A stretch of 64,000 nt of DNA from JAWLCA01 sp041687395 (GTDB lineage Bacteria > Pseudomonadota > Alphaproteobacteria > Rhodobacterales > Rhodobacteraceae), in contig JAWLCA010000002.1 in NCBI GenBank assembly GCA_041687395.1, positions 62,001 to 126,000 of the forward strand, given 5' to 3'. Shown one piece after another: positions 1 through 9,034 of the stretch. Position 1 is the stretch's first letter, and the number at the start of each line of letters is the position of its first letter. Under the pieces are notes generated by a model that searched no databases, had not been told where the DNA came from, and saw only the letters and a list, made by a program, of their open reading frames with translations. Position numbers and translations under genes: made by a program.

Positions 1-237
1 GCTGGCGCTTTCGTCCACCAGAACCAGGGCGATGTCCGACAGTTCGGCGCGGTCCTCGGTCTGCACCGAGGGGTTCGCCACCGCCAGCAACAATGCGATG
101 GCGGCCAGCGCCCGCAGCCACCAGCCCGAAAGCCCCTTCCACACGGCCAGCGCCAGCAGCAGCAGCGCCAGCCCGGCCACGACCCAGACCGCGATCCACG
201 GCAGCAGCGGGTCGAAGATCACCGCGCCGCCGTTCAT
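1..237 (-). CDS. Membrane protein, 3' part beyond the left edge
   Basis: First 79 codons of a minus-strand gene that continues past base 1. Its ATG (237-235) overlaps the TGA of the DUF4159 gene, so the two are translationally coupled. The visible N-terminus has two hydrophobic segments (roughly residues 12-28 and 35-50), then a stretch reading IALVLVDESAS, which resembles the first strand and metal-site region of a von Willebrand A or related fold. In related bacteria a large membrane protein with a VWA or glutamine-amidotransferase-like domain follows MoxR/DUF58/DUF4159 genes. That position suggests, but does not prove, the same role here. Exact family not assigned. Confidence 0.7.
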   Translation of the reverse strand, partial: MNGGAVIFDPLLPWIAVWVVAGLALLLLALAVWKGLSGWWLRALAAIALLLAVANPSVQTEDRAELSDIALVLVDESAS

Positions 238-2978
238 TGACCCAGCCTTTCCAGAAGCGCGGGCACATGCACCTGGTCGGATTTGTAGTTGCCCGTCAGC
301 ACATGCATCACCAGGTTGATCCCGAAGCGATACGCGATCTCACGCTGGCGCTCGCCGGCGAAGCCGCGGCCGACGGGCGTCATCGCCAGCCCGCGGTCAT
401 CCACCGCCCAGGCGCTGGCCCAGTCGTTGCCGCCGATCACCACCGGTGTCACCCCGTCGTTCAGGTTGCGGAACGGCATCCCCTCCACCTGCTCGGCATC
501 GGGCGGCGCGGCCTCGACCCAGACGGAGCGGCCGCTGTGGCGGCCGGGAAAGTCCTGCAGCAGGTAGAAGGTGCGCGTCAGCACATGGTCGGGCGGCACC
601 GGTTCAAGCGCGGGAATGTCGAGGGGGGCCGCCAGCGTCTGCAACCGCCGCCCGGCCGGGGTGGCGCCGCCGAAGCCCGCCACATCGGCATCGCGGGTAT
701 CGAACAGGATCAGCCCGCCGGTCCGCAGGAACTGGTTCAGCCGCGCATAGGCGTCGGCCGACGGTGTCTGCTGCCGCTCGGTCACCGGCCAGTAAAGGAA
801 AGGAAAGACCGCCAGATCGTCACGCTCCAGATCGACGCCCATCGGCTCGGCCGGCTCGACCGATGTTCGCTCGAACAGCCGCCGCGACAGCCCGCGCAGC
901 CCGGCCTCGGACAGCCGGTCGATGGCGGGATCGCCCGTCAGCACATAGGCCAGCACCACATCGGATGTCGCCTGCAGGACAAGCTCGTCGCTGGCCCGCG
1001 CCTGCGGCGCGGTCAGCAATGCCAGCGCCAGCACCGCGACCCCGCCCGCGCCGCGCAGCCGCCCCGACAGCGCCAGCGAGGCCAGGATGTCGGCCAGCAG
1101 CAGCAGAAGCGCCAGCGTCAGGATCGCGCCCTTCAGTTGCCGCTCTTCGGCGGTGCTGGCACCTTCGACGATGATCCGTCCGGGCCAGTCGGTGGGGGTC
1201 AGAACGGTATCCGCCCCGATCACGTTCAGCGCCACGCGGCGGTCGCCATCGGCATAGACGCCGGGGGGCAGGTCTGGTCCGGGGCGGCCCTCGGCAAGTG
1301 TCTCGCCGGACACGCCCGCGCTCTGGCCTGCGTCCGACAGGGCGCCATAGGCATCCAGCAGCCGTTCGGCGGTCCAGGTGCTGCCCGCCAGATCCTCCGC
1401 CGTCAGTTGCGCGGGCCGGGTAGAGACCGCCAACCGCTCCAGCATCTGCACGAACAGGCCCGACAGAGGCAGGGTGGACCATTCGGCATTGGCGGTGACG
1501 TGGACCAGCACGACCTGCCCCTGGCCCAGCCGCTTGCGCGTGACCAGCGGCGTGCCGTCAGCCAGCGTGGCGATGGTGCGGTCGGCAAGTTCCGGGTCGG
1601 GCTGGGCCACCACCTGTGAATTGACAATCACGTCCTCTGGGATCGGCAGTCCGAAAAAGGGCGAGCCCTCGGCAAAGGGGCGAAGTGCCTTCGGCTCGCC
1701 CCAGCTCATCGCGCCGCCGACGGTGCGCCCGCCCTCGCGCAGCCTGACCGGCATCAGCGGATCCTCGATGGCGCGGGCGATATCGCTGGCGGCCAGCCGC
1801 GGCCCTGCGAAGCGCAGCAGCAACCCGCCGCCGCTGACCCAGTCCGTCACCGCCTCGGTATCGGCATCCGACATCCGCGCCACGTCGGCCAGAACGATCA
1901 CGTCGGGGTTGGCCATCAGCACCTCGTCGACGCTGCCGTCGATCAGGTCGGCGACCGGCTCCAGCGCCTGCCGCAGGTAGTAGAGTGGTGAGAGCAGCTC
2001 CAACCCCTCGCGGTCCTCGCGACCCGACAGCAGCGCCACCTTGCGCCGCTTCAGCCCATCATCGGTCAGGCTGACCGCCCCGGCCGAGCGCGTGGCGCCG
2101 ACTTGGAAGCGGCTGATCCGATTGCGCAACTCGGCCGGCAGGACCAGCGCCACTTCGGCCTCGGTCACGTCCGCATCGAAGCGCAGGGTGGCGCCCGCCA
2201 GATCGCGTTCGATCCCCGCGGGGTCAAGGCCGATGGCCGCGACCGGCATCTCCGCCGCCTCTCCACCCGCGGGGCGCAGGCCGGTGATCTTGATCGTGCC
2301 GTCGTCGAACACCGCAGGGCGCAGGGCGATCACCGGGCGCGGGCTTTCGAAGACGGTCACGGCACCACGCGCCTCCAGCGCTGCCAGAACGCCTTCGCGC
2401 CCCTCGCGCGCCAGCCCGTCCGACAGCCAATAGGTCTGGAAGCGGCCCTCCAGCGCGGCCGCCCAGTCCGCCGCCTCTGCCCCCGGCTCCCACGGCGCGG
2501 GGCGGATCGATGGCAGGCGGCTGGCCCAGACATCGGCCGACTGGAACGACGGCCCATCCGCGGGCAGGTCGGTCAGCGCCACCACCGCCACCGGGCGGCC
2601 GCTGCGGCTGGCGTCCGACAGCACCTCGGCCATCCGGTCCTGCCGCTGCTGCCAGTCGCGGGCATCTGCCCATGTCGCGTCCACCAGCATCAGCAGCGGC
2701 CCGCTGCCCGCCCGCTCCACCTGCGGGTTCAGCACCGGGCCGGAGAAGCCCACGATCACCGCCGCAATCGCCAGCATCCTGAGCAGCAGCAGCCACCACG
2801 GCGTCCTGTCGGTCTGCGTCTCGTCGTCCTTCAGCCCCAGCAGAAGCGCCACGCCCGGAAACCGCCGCCGGATCGGCGCGGGCGGCACGGCGCGCAACAG
2901 CCACCACAGCACCGGCAGCGCGATCAGCCCCAGCAGCAGCCAGGGCGCGGTGAATCCCAGGGGACCGAGGACCAGCAT
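234..2978 (-). CDS. BatA-type N-terminus / DUF4159 membrane protein
   Basis: About 914 residues. The start at 2978 overlaps the DUF58 stop (TGATG) and gives the typical BatA-like beginning with a hydrophobic FTAPWLLLG segment; an upstream start at 3011 would overlap the neighbour by 34 bases. Two membrane segments lie within about the first 75 residues, followed by a VWA-like region starting LLMLVDATW. A further membrane segment sits near residues 645-665, followed by the DUF4159 region, which resembles a glutamine-amidotransferase-like fold. The family accompanies MoxR ATPases and DUF58 proteins and is linked to envelope stress or assembly. The precise function is unknown. Confidence 0.88.
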   Translation of the reverse strand: MLVLGPLGFTAPWLLLGLIALPVLWWLLRAVPPAPIRRRFPGVALLLGLKDDETQTDRTPWWLLLLRMLAIAAVIVGFSGPVLNPQVERAGSGPLLMLVDATWADARDWQQRQDRMAEVLSDASRSGRPVAVVALTDLPADGPSFQSADVWASRLPSIRPAPWEPGAEAADWAAALEGRFQTYWLSDGLAREGREGVLAALEARGAVTVFESPRPVIALRPAVFDDGTIKITGLRPAGGEAAEMPVAAIGLDPAGIERDLAGATLRFDADVTEAEVALVLPAELRNRISRFQVGATRSAGAVSLTDDGLKRRKVALLSGREDREGLELLSPLYYLRQALEPVADLIDGSVDEVLMANPDVIVLADVARMSDADTEAVTDWVSGGGLLLRFAGPRLAASDIARAIEDPLMPVRLREGGRTVGGAMSWGEPKALRPFAEGSPFFGLPIPEDVIVNSQVVAQPDPELADRTIATLADGTPLVTRKRLGQGQVVLVHVTANAEWSTLPLSGLFVQMLERLAVSTRPAQLTAEDLAGSTWTAERLLDAYGALSDAGQSAGVSGETLAEGRPGPDLPPGVYADGDRRVALNVIGADTVLTPTDWPGRIIVEGASTAEERQLKGAILTLALLLLLADILASLALSGRLRGAGGVAVLALALLTAPQARASDELVLQATSDVVLAYVLTGDPAIDRLSEAGLRGLSRRLFERTSVEPAEPMGVDLERDDLAVFPFLYWPVTERQQTPSADAYARLNQFLRTGGLILFDTRDADVAGFGGATPAGRRLQTLAAPLDIPALEPVPPDHVLTRTFYLLQDFPGRHSGRSVWVEAAPPDAEQVEGMPFRNLNDGVTPVVIGGNDWASAWAVDDRGLAMTPVGRGFAGERQREIAYRFGINLVMHVLTGNYKSDQVHVPALLERLGQ

Positions 2979-3865
2979 CAGCGCACCCGCTCCAGCGCGC
3001 CGTAAAGCCATAGCAGCGCGGCCTGCGCCGGGGTTCCGGTGTGATGGCTGGTGTAGCGCCAGCCGGTCAGCCGGGCCAGGTCCGCCAGCCGCTCCTTGCG
3101 GGCGGCCAGCCGGTCCAGGTAGCGGGTGCGCAACTCGCCCGCCTTCAGCGTCTCGTGCCGGATCGCGCCCGACATGGATTCAAAGATCGTGCGGCCGTCA
3201 AAGGGGAAATCCTCTTCCATCGGGTCCAGCACCTGCACCAGCGCGCCCTGCACGCCGCGATCCGCCGCGCGCGTCAGCGCGTCCTCCACCGGGGCAAGAT
3301 CGCCCAGGAAATCCGACAGGAACACCGCGCGCGACTGCGCCGGCATCCCCTCGGGGTCGGGCTTGCCATAATCCGCAACCGACCCGTCGCGCGCCAGAAC
3401 CTCGGCCAGCCGCATCACCTGCGCCTGACCGGATTTCGGCGGCGCCATCAGCCCGGTCAGCCCCACCCGCTCGCCGCCCCGGATCAGCAGGATCGCCAGC
3501 GCCAGCGCCAGCGTACGGGCGCGCGCGCCCTTTTCGGGGCGGTTCCGGTCGCCGGTAAAGGCCATGGATCGCGCATCATCTACCCAGATCAACACCGATT
3601 GCGCCGCCTGCCACTCGCGCTCGCGCACGAAATGCGCGTCCGACCGGCCCGACCGGCGCCAGTCGATCATCCGCGCCTCGTCGCCGGTATGGCTGGGGCG
3701 GTACTGCCAGAACTCGTCGCCCATGCCTGCGCGTCGCCGCCCGTGCTCGCCCAGGATCACCGTCGCCGCCAGTTGCTCCGCATCCGCCAGAAGGGCGGGC
3801 AGGCCGGCGGCCAGCCCTTCGGCCCCGGCGCGCAGATCGGTCAGGCGGGCGGCGGCATCGGTCAC
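2978..3865 (-). CDS. DUF58 domain protein
   Basis: 295 residues. The family hallmark is visible around residues 50-85: an EFWQYRP stretch, then MIDWRRSGRSD, then a REREW segment leading into a VWA-like strand (SVLIWVDDARS). DUF58 proteins normally act with a MoxR AAA+ ATPase, possibly as the adaptor that the ATPase remodels. The gene overlaps moxR upstream by 4 bases and the DUF4159 gene downstream by 1 base, so the three are almost certainly one operon. No signal peptide or membrane segment is evident, so a cytoplasmic location is likely. Confidence 0.9.
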   Translation of the reverse strand: MTDAAARLTDLRAGAEGLAAGLPALLADAEQLAATVILGEHGRRRAGMGDEFWQYRPSHTGDEARMIDWRRSGRSDAHFVREREWQAAQSVLIWVDDARSMAFTGDRNRPEKGARARTLALALAILLIRGGERVGLTGLMAPPKSGQAQVMRLAEVLARDGSVADYGKPDPEGMPAQSRAVFLSDFLGDLAPVEDALTRAADRGVQGALVQVLDPMEEDFPFDGRTIFESMSGAIRHETLKAGELRTRYLDRLAARKERLADLARLTGWRYTSHHTGTPAQAALLWLYGALERVR

Positions 3866-4869
3866 GCCGCGGCCTCGACCCGTCCGATGGTGTTGCAGAC
3901 CGCGTCGATCACATCGCCCAGCACCACGCCGCGGGCGCGGGCGGCAAAGCTCAGCGCCATGCGGTGCGACAGCACCGGGCGCGCCATCGCCAACACATCA
4001 TCGACCGACGGCGCCAGCCGCCCGTCCAGAAGCGCGCGCGCCCGTACCGTCAGCATCAGCGCCTGCGCCGCACGCGGCCCCGGTCCCCAGCTGACGGCAT
4101 CGCGCACGATCGGCAGCGCCTCGGCCTCGCCGGGGCGGCAGGCGCGCACCAGGTCCAGGATCGCCTCGACCACAGCATCGCCCACCGGCATCCGCCGCAG
4201 CACGCGCTGCGCGGCCAGCAACTCGTCCGCGGTGAACACGGCCACCGCCTGATCCTCTTCCAGCCCGGTCGTGGCGATCAGGATGTCACGCTCGGTCGCG
4301 CGGTCGGGATAGGCCACGTCGACCTGCACCAGAAACCGGTCCAGCTGCGCCTCGGGCAGGGGATAGGTGCCCTCTTGTTCGATCGGGTTCTGCGTCGCCA
4401 GCACGTGGAACGGTTGCCCCAGCGACCTGTGCACGCCCGCCACCGTCACCTCGCGCTCCTGCATCGCCTGCAATAGCGCCGACTGCGTGCGCGGGCTCGC
4501 GCGGTTGATCTCGTCGGCCATCAGAAGCTGGCAGAAGATCGGCCCCTCGATGAACCGGAAGGCGCGGCTGCCGTCGGGCGCGGTCTCCAGCACCTCGGAC
4601 CCCAGGATATCCGCGGGCATCAGGTCGGGGGTGAACTGGATCCGCGCGCCCTTGAGGCCCATGACGGTGGACAGAGTGTCCACCAGCCGGGTCTTGCCCA
4701 GCCCCGGCAGGCCGATCAGTAGCGCGTGGCCACCGCACAGCATCGCCGTCAGCGTAGTGTCTACAACCGTCTCCTGGCCGATGAACCGGCGGTTGATGCT
4801 GGCCTTGGCCGCGCCCAGCCTTTCGCCAAGCGCCTCGATCTCGCCGATCAACTCTGCCGCATCCGACAT
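3862..4869 (-). CDS. MoxR family AAA+ ATPase
   Basis: 335 residues from the ATG at 4869, which is preceded by a GGGGGA ribosome-binding site; the longer upstream reading would extend into the divergent DUF1285 gene. Walker A is GLPGLGKT and Walker B is LLMADEINRASP, followed by a sensor region with TQNPIEQEGTYPLPEAQLDRF, which is diagnostic of MoxR. These ATPases act as chaperones with VWA/DUF58 partners. First gene of the operon that runs leftward past base 1. A second, different MoxR-type gene lies at 58269-59108. Confidence 0.92.
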   Translation of the reverse strand: MSDAAELIGEIEALGERLGAAKASINRRFIGQETVVDTTLTAMLCGGHALLIGLPGLGKTRLVDTLSTVMGLKGARIQFTPDLMPADILGSEVLETAPDGSRAFRFIEGPIFCQLLMADEINRASPRTQSALLQAMQEREVTVAGVHRSLGQPFHVLATQNPIEQEGTYPLPEAQLDRFLVQVDVAYPDRATERDILIATTGLEEDQAVAVFTADELLAAQRVLRRMPVGDAVVEAILDLVRACRPGEAEALPIVRDAVSWGPGPRAAQALMLTVRARALLDGRLAPSVDDVLAMARPVLSHRMALSFAARARGVVLGDVIDAVCNTIGRVEAAA

Positions 4870-4955
4870 GCGTTTCCCCCTTGGACAGCTATATGCCACA
4901 TTAGACCGATGTATGACGGCGGGCACAAATGGCAAAGCAGAGAGGGCGAACACAA

Positions 4956-5534
4956 ATGATCGTGAAACCTTCGGCAGAAAACCTGATGCAGTCGGCCCAG
5001 GCAGCGGCGAAGAAGGGTCCGCCCCCGGTGCACCTGTGGAACCCGCCGTTCTGCGGCGATCTGGACATGCGCATCGCCCGCGACGGCACGTGGTTCTACC
5101 TCGGCACGCCCATCGGACGGCCGGCGATGGTGCGGCTCTTCTCGTCGATCCTGCGCAAGGACGGCGACGACTACTTCCTTGTCACCCCTGTGGAAAAGGT
5201 CGGCATCACCGTCGATGATGCGCCCTTCGTCGCGGTGGATTTCTCCGTGACGGGGCAGGGGCGCGACCAGTCGCTGACCTTCACCACTCATGTGGGCGAC
5301 ACCGCCACCGCCGGCCCCGACCAGCCGATCCGCGTGGCGCGTGACGCCAAGACCGGCGAGCCGTCGCCCTACATCCTGATCCGCGCCAACCTTGAGGCGC
5401 TGATCGACCGAAAGACCTTTTACCGGCTGGTGGACCTTGGCGTGCACGAGGTGCACGAGGGCGCGCGCTGGTTCGGCCTCTGGTCCGGCGGGCATTTCTT
5501 TCCGATCATCCCGTCTGCCGAGTTGCCGGAGTGA
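4956..5534 (+). CDS. DUF1285 domain protein
   Basis: 192 residues. I chose the ATG at 4956 because an AGAGGG ribosome-binding site lies just upstream; an in-frame ATG at 4929 would add nine residues and has no clear site. The sequence matches the proteobacterial DUF1285 family (GDLDMRIARDGTWFYLGTPI near the N-terminus, then a pleckstrin-like beta-rich region). Function unknown; members are cytoplasmic and have no catalytic signature. It is divergent from moxR with a short shared promoter region, and its stop overlaps the start of the hydroxypyruvate isomerase gene, suggesting co-transcription. Confidence 0.85.
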   Translation: MIVKPSAENLMQSAQAAAKKGPPPVHLWNPPFCGDLDMRIARDGTWFYLGTPIGRPAMVRLFSSILRKDGDDYFLVTPVEKVGITVDDAPFVAVDFSVTGQGRDQSLTFTTHVGDTATAGPDQPIRVARDAKTGEPSPYILIRANLEALIDRKTFYRLVDLGVHEVHEGARWFGLWSGGHFFPIIPSAELPE

Positions 5535-6286
5535 GGATTGCGGCGAACCTCTCGATGCTGTTCACCGAACGGCCGCTGTTCCAACGCCCGGCGGCGGCAG
5601 CCATCGCCGGGTTCGACGGCGCAGAGATCCTGTTTCCCTATGACGACGATCCCGCCGCCCTGCGCGATGCGCTGCTGGCGGCCGGCCTGCCGCTGGTGCT
5701 GCACAACACGCCCCCCGGTGACTGGGCGGCGGGCGAGCGTGGCTTTGCCGCCGTGCCGGGGCAGGGCGACCGCTTTCGCCGCGATATCGAACAGGCGCTG
5801 CGGGTGGCCGAGGTGCTGCGCCCCGACCACATCCATGTGATGACCGGCCGCGCCAGCGGCCTGCAGGCGGAAGAGACGCTGATCGAGAACCTGCGCTGGG
5901 CGACCGGGCAATCGCCGCAGGGCTTCACGCTGGAACCGCTGAACCCGGTGGACCAGCCCGGCTATTTCCTGGCCGACTTCGACCTCGCCGCCCGCGTGCT
6001 GGATGCGGTCGCCGCGCCGAACCTCGGCCTGCAATACGATGTCTACCACGCCCAGATGATCACCGGCGACGCGCTGGCCGTCTGGGCCGCCCACGGTCCC
6101 CGCGCCGTTCACGTCCAGGTCGCCCGCGCGCCGGGGCGCAGCGAGCCGCAGGGCGGCCCGACCGACTGGCCCGCCGTCTGGTCCGCACTGACCGGTTTCC
6201 CCGGCTGGGTCAGCGCCGAATACACGCCCGAGGGGCGGACCGAGGACGGCCTCGGCTGGCTTCGCGCCGTGCGTGGCGGGACGTGA
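5531..6286 (+). CDS. hyi: Hydroxypyruvate isomerase family TIM-barrel protein
   Basis: 251 residues starting at a GTG that overlaps the preceding TGA. The fold is a xylose-isomerase-like TIM barrel. Hyi-type motifs are the EPLNPVDQPGYF segment near residue 135 and GLQYDVYHAQM near residue 170, which carry the metal-binding Glu and Asp/His residues. Known members interconvert hydroxypyruvate and tartronate semialdehyde in glyoxylate metabolism. No glyoxylate carboligase or tartronate-semialdehyde reductase lies next to it, so the physiological substrate is uncertain. The gene is translationally coupled to the DUF1285 gene. Confidence 0.8.
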   Translation: MRIAANLSMLFTERPLFQRPAAAAIAGFDGAEILFPYDDDPAALRDALLAAGLPLVLHNTPPGDWAAGERGFAAVPGQGDRFRRDIEQALRVAEVLRPDHIHVMTGRASGLQAEETLIENLRWATGQSPQGFTLEPLNPVDQPGYFLADFDLAARVLDAVAAPNLGLQYDVYHAQMITGDALAVWAAHGPRAVHVQVARAPGRSEPQGGPTDWPAVWSALTGFPGWVSAEYTPEGRTEDGLGWLRAVRGGT

Positions 6287-6302
6287 GCAGCGGTTTAAAT
6301 TC

Positions 6303-6366
6303 GGTTAACAAAAAATCGGAAATCTCATGATTTCAGTTACTTGATATTTTGTGCACGCGTGCACAC
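6303..6366 (+). repeat. Extragenic GGTTAA...CACGCGTG element, copy 1
   Basis: Lies between two convergent genes. It starts with GGTTAA at 6303, has TCAGTTACTTG at 6333-6343, and ends with the perfect 16-bp palindrome TGTGCACG/CGTGCACA at 6350-6365. The same layout and the same 54.5-bp distance from the first G to the palindrome centre occur at 48666-48730 and 48784-48847. The interior is much more AT-rich than the surrounding DNA. Function unknown; see findings. Confidence 0.75.
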
Positions 6367-6381
6367 CCCTCCGAATACAGC

Positions 6382-7116
6382 CTATCCCCGCCCGATAAAG
6401 GGCATCTTCGTCGCCATGATCGTCATGAACTGCACATTCGCCTCGGCCGGCAACTGGGCCATGTTCCAGACCGCCTCGGCCACGTGATCCACCCCCATCG
6501 TCGGGATCTCCGGCACCGTCGGATCGGCCGCCCGCTGCGCCGCCATGGCCTTCTCCAGCAGCTCCGTCCGGGCATTCCCGATATCGATCTGTCCGCAGGC
6601 AATGTCGAACGGACGGCCATCGAGTGAGATCGATTTCGTGAGTCCCGTGATCGCATGCTTGGTGGTCGTATAGCAGACCGCCCCCGCCCGCGGGCTGTGG
6701 GCCGAGATCGAGCCGTTGTTGATGATCCGCCCCCCCTGCGGCCTCTGCCGCCGCATCACCCCGAACGCCGCGCGGGCACAAAGGAACATGCCCGTCAGGT
6801 TCACGCTGACCGAGGCCAGCCAGTCGGCCACCGGCACCTCATCAATGGGCGCCGCGGGCACGAAGATCCCCGCATTGTTGAACAGCACGTCGATCCGCCC
6901 GAAGCGGTGCACAGCTTCGGCAAACGCCGCCTCCACCTGCGCCGGATCGGTCACGTCGCAGGCCAGCGGCAGAGCAGTGGCATGCCCCGCCGCGATTTCC
7001 TTCAGCACCTCGGCCCGGCGGGCCAGCAGCGCGACCTCCCATCCGCCCTTGATGAAGCGTTCCGCAGTGATGCGCCCGATCCCGGCGCTGGCGCCTGTGA
7101 TGACGATGACAGGCAT
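6382..7116 (-). CDS. Short-chain dehydrogenase/reductase (SDR)
   Basis: 244 residues, classical SDR length. The cofactor motif TGASAGIG is at residues 7-14, NNAG near residue 90, a catalytic Ser region (GSISAHS) near 140, and the YTTTK catalytic pair near 150. Substrate cannot be told from the sequence; annotators often call such proteins NADP-dependent 3-hydroxy acid or ketone reductases. The gene lies 3 bases downstream of the Lrp-type effector-domain gene on the same strand, so co-transcription is likely. It converges on hydroxypyruvate isomerase, with the GGTTAA element between them. Confidence 0.88.
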   Translation of the reverse strand: MPVIVITGASAGIGRITAERFIKGGWEVALLARRAEVLKEIAAGHATALPLACDVTDPAQVEAAFAEAVHRFGRIDVLFNNAGIFVPAAPIDEVPVADWLASVSVNLTGMFLCARAAFGVMRRQRPQGGRIINNGSISAHSPRAGAVCYTTTKHAITGLTKSISLDGRPFDIACGQIDIGNARTELLEKAMAAQRAADPTVPEIPTMGVDHVAEAVWNMAQLPAEANVQFMTIMATKMPFIGRG

Positions 7117-7119
7117 GGC

Positions 7120-7356
7120 TCAGAACGCCTTGAAGGTCATGGTGGTCAGGGTCCGGACGATACCGGGGATGTCGAAAAGCTTTTCCGACAGGTAATGCCC
7201 CACATCCGCATCATCGGGGATATAGACCTTGGCGATCAGGTCGTATTCGCCGGACGTGGAATAAAGCTCGCTCACCACCTCGCGGTCATAGATCGCATCG
7301 GCCACCTCATAGGTCTTACCGGGGGTGCAGCGGAACTGGACGAAGACGCAGCGCAT
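7120..7356 (-). CDS. Stand-alone Lrp/AsnC ligand-binding (RAM) domain protein
   Basis: 78 residues that align with only the C-terminal effector domain of Lrp/AsnC regulators: a beta-alpha-beta pattern with GEYDLIAKVYIPD and a final IVRTLTTMTF strand. There is no helix-turn-helix, so it cannot act alone as a DNA-binding repressor. Stand-alone RAM proteins form oligomers that bind amino acids or other small molecules, and some modulate full-length Lrp proteins. It is upstream of, and probably co-transcribed with, the SDR gene. Confidence 0.85.
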   Translation of the reverse strand: MRCVFVQFRCTPGKTYEVADAIYDREVVSELYSTSGEYDLIAKVYIPDDADVGHYLSEKLFDIPGIVRTLTTMTFKAF

Positions 7357-7418
7357 CGAAACCTCCCTTGCTTCGCCGGCAGACTAGGCCGCGACCGCGG
7401 CCAGCGCCAGCCCCGCCG

Positions 7419-8954
7419 TCATTCCGCCGTCAGGGTCAGCGGCGCGGCCGGTGCCACCAGGTCTTCGATCGACAGCGGCGCCTCGGGCCGCGCCAGCCGG
7501 TAGCGCGTGACCCAGTGCAGCCGCGTCTCGGCCCGCGTGATCGCCACATAGGCCAGCCGCTTCCACAGCGGCAGCCCCGCCTCGGTCCGCCCGGCCCGCG
7601 CGGCGGCGTACAGGTCGGGCGCGAAAACCTGCACTTCGGGCCACTGGCTGCCTTGCGCCTTGTGGATCGTCACCGCCGCGCCGTGCAGGAATGCCGCGCC
7701 CATTGTCGCGGCCGAGGCGATGAACGGCTCCTCCTCTCCCGGCTTCTCGATCTTGACGATTGAAGCCGCGCTGACGCGCGGATCCTCGGCCCCGATCACG
7801 TGAAGACGCGAAAAGCCAGGCTTGTTGCCGGGGCCGAGGTACACGACCTGCGCGCCCTTGATCAGCCCGCGCGCCTCCAGGTCGATGCGTTTCTTGCGGT
7901 GCTTCAGCGGCAGTTCGATCCCGTCGCAGATCAGCGGCTCGCCCGGCAACAGGGCATCGTCGGGGGCATCATAGGCGGCGCGAAAGGCCGCGATCAGCCG
8001 GATGCGCGTCGCGTTGCGCCAGACCAGCACCGGACTGCGCGCCATCATCGCCGCCTCGACCCGCTGCGCCACCACCACCCGGTCGTCGCGCGCCGCCGCC
8101 TCTTCGATCCGCCGCTCGAAATCCTCGAAGGTCAGATCCTCGTCGCCAAGGGCATGGGCGAGATCAAGAATGGGATTGTCGGCGGCCTGGCGATGCACCC
8201 TGCCCAGAGTCAGCCGCTGCTTTTCAGGCAGGCGGTCGAACACCATCTCCCCCGACTGACCGACCGGGGCCAACTGCGCCGGGTCGCCGAACAGGACCAG
8301 CGTCGGAAAGATCTCCTTCAGGTCTTCCAGTTGCCGGTCGTCCAGCATCGAGCTTTCGTCGATGAACCCGATGTCCAGCGGATCCTCGCGTCGTTTCCAG
8401 CCCTTGATGAAATCCGATCCGCGCAGCCCCGCCGCCGCCAGCGCGCCGGGGATCGAGGCGACGGTCTGGTAGAAGGCGTGCGCCCGGTCCAGCGCGATCT
8501 CTGTCAATCCCTCTATGGCCAGGCCGTCAAGCGACGGGCGCGTGCCGGTCCCCGCCAGCCAGTCGGCGATGCGTTCGTACTGCGGGTGGTAGACCGGGGT
8601 ATAAAGGACGCGGTGAATTGTCGTGGCCGCCACACCTCGATTTCGCAGTACGCTGGCGGCCTTGTTGGTGGGGGCAAGGATGGCCAGCGTCCGACGATCG
8701 CGTCGCCGTCGCCCCTCGTAATCCCCCGACACGATCTGCACGCCGGCCTCGACCAGCGCGCGGGTCAGTTCGGCCAGAAGCAGCGTCTTGCCCGATCCGG
8801 CCCGCCCGACCACCGCCAGGATACCGCCGTCGCCATCGCTGCGCGGGGTCGTCTGGCCATTCGGCAGGTCGATGCCGACCCCCTGAAGCATCTCGGAGAT
8901 GCGATCCCAAGCCTCGGCCTGATCGTCGGAAAGTGTGGGGAGTTGCAGCGACAT
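7419..8954 (-). CDS. RecD-like ATP-dependent DNA helicase
   Basis: 511 residues, superfamily 1B helicase. The Walker A motif is VVGRAGSGKTLLL near residue 48, the DE-box is IGFIDESSML near residue 195, and the C-terminus carries TIHKAQGSQW and YVAITRAE, the UvrD_C_2 signature. It lacks the long N-terminal region of RecD2 and is not flanked by recB or recC, so it is best called a short RecD-like helicase. Such proteins unwind DNA 5' to 3', and some act in repair or replication restart. It lies alone between the Lrp-type gene and a small hypothetical gene on the same strand. Confidence 0.85.
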   Translation of the reverse strand: MSLQLPTLSDDQAEAWDRISEMLQGVGIDLPNGQTTPRSDGDGGILAVVGRAGSGKTLLLAELTRALVEAGVQIVSGDYEGRRRRDRRTLAILAPTNKAASVLRNRGVAATTIHRVLYTPVYHPQYERIADWLAGTGTRPSLDGLAIEGLTEIALDRAHAFYQTVASIPGALAAAGLRGSDFIKGWKRREDPLDIGFIDESSMLDDRQLEDLKEIFPTLVLFGDPAQLAPVGQSGEMVFDRLPEKQRLTLGRVHRQAADNPILDLAHALGDEDLTFEDFERRIEEAAARDDRVVVAQRVEAAMMARSPVLVWRNATRIRLIAAFRAAYDAPDDALLPGEPLICDGIELPLKHRKKRIDLEARGLIKGAQVVYLGPGNKPGFSRLHVIGAEDPRVSAASIVKIEKPGEEEPFIASAATMGAAFLHGAAVTIHKAQGSQWPEVQVFAPDLYAAARAGRTEAGLPLWKRLAYVAITRAETRLHWVTRYRLARPEAPLSIEDLVAPAAPLTLTAE

Positions 8955-9034
8955 CGGGCGATCTTACCGGCCGGATACTGCCACCGCCAGATGGCGCACC
9001 GCAGAAGCGTCCGAAAACAGGCCGGAACGAATGA

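Noticed and set aside
93..1619. Plus-strand 508-codon frame opposite the DUF4159 gene
   Set aside because: Antisense shadow; low-complexity Arg/Gln/His-rich product and no ribosome-binding site.
6290..6310. CtrA site (TTAA-N7-TTAA) near TTAAATTCGGTTAAC
   Set aside because: The spacing is 6, not 7, and the other two copies of the element lack the first TTAA.
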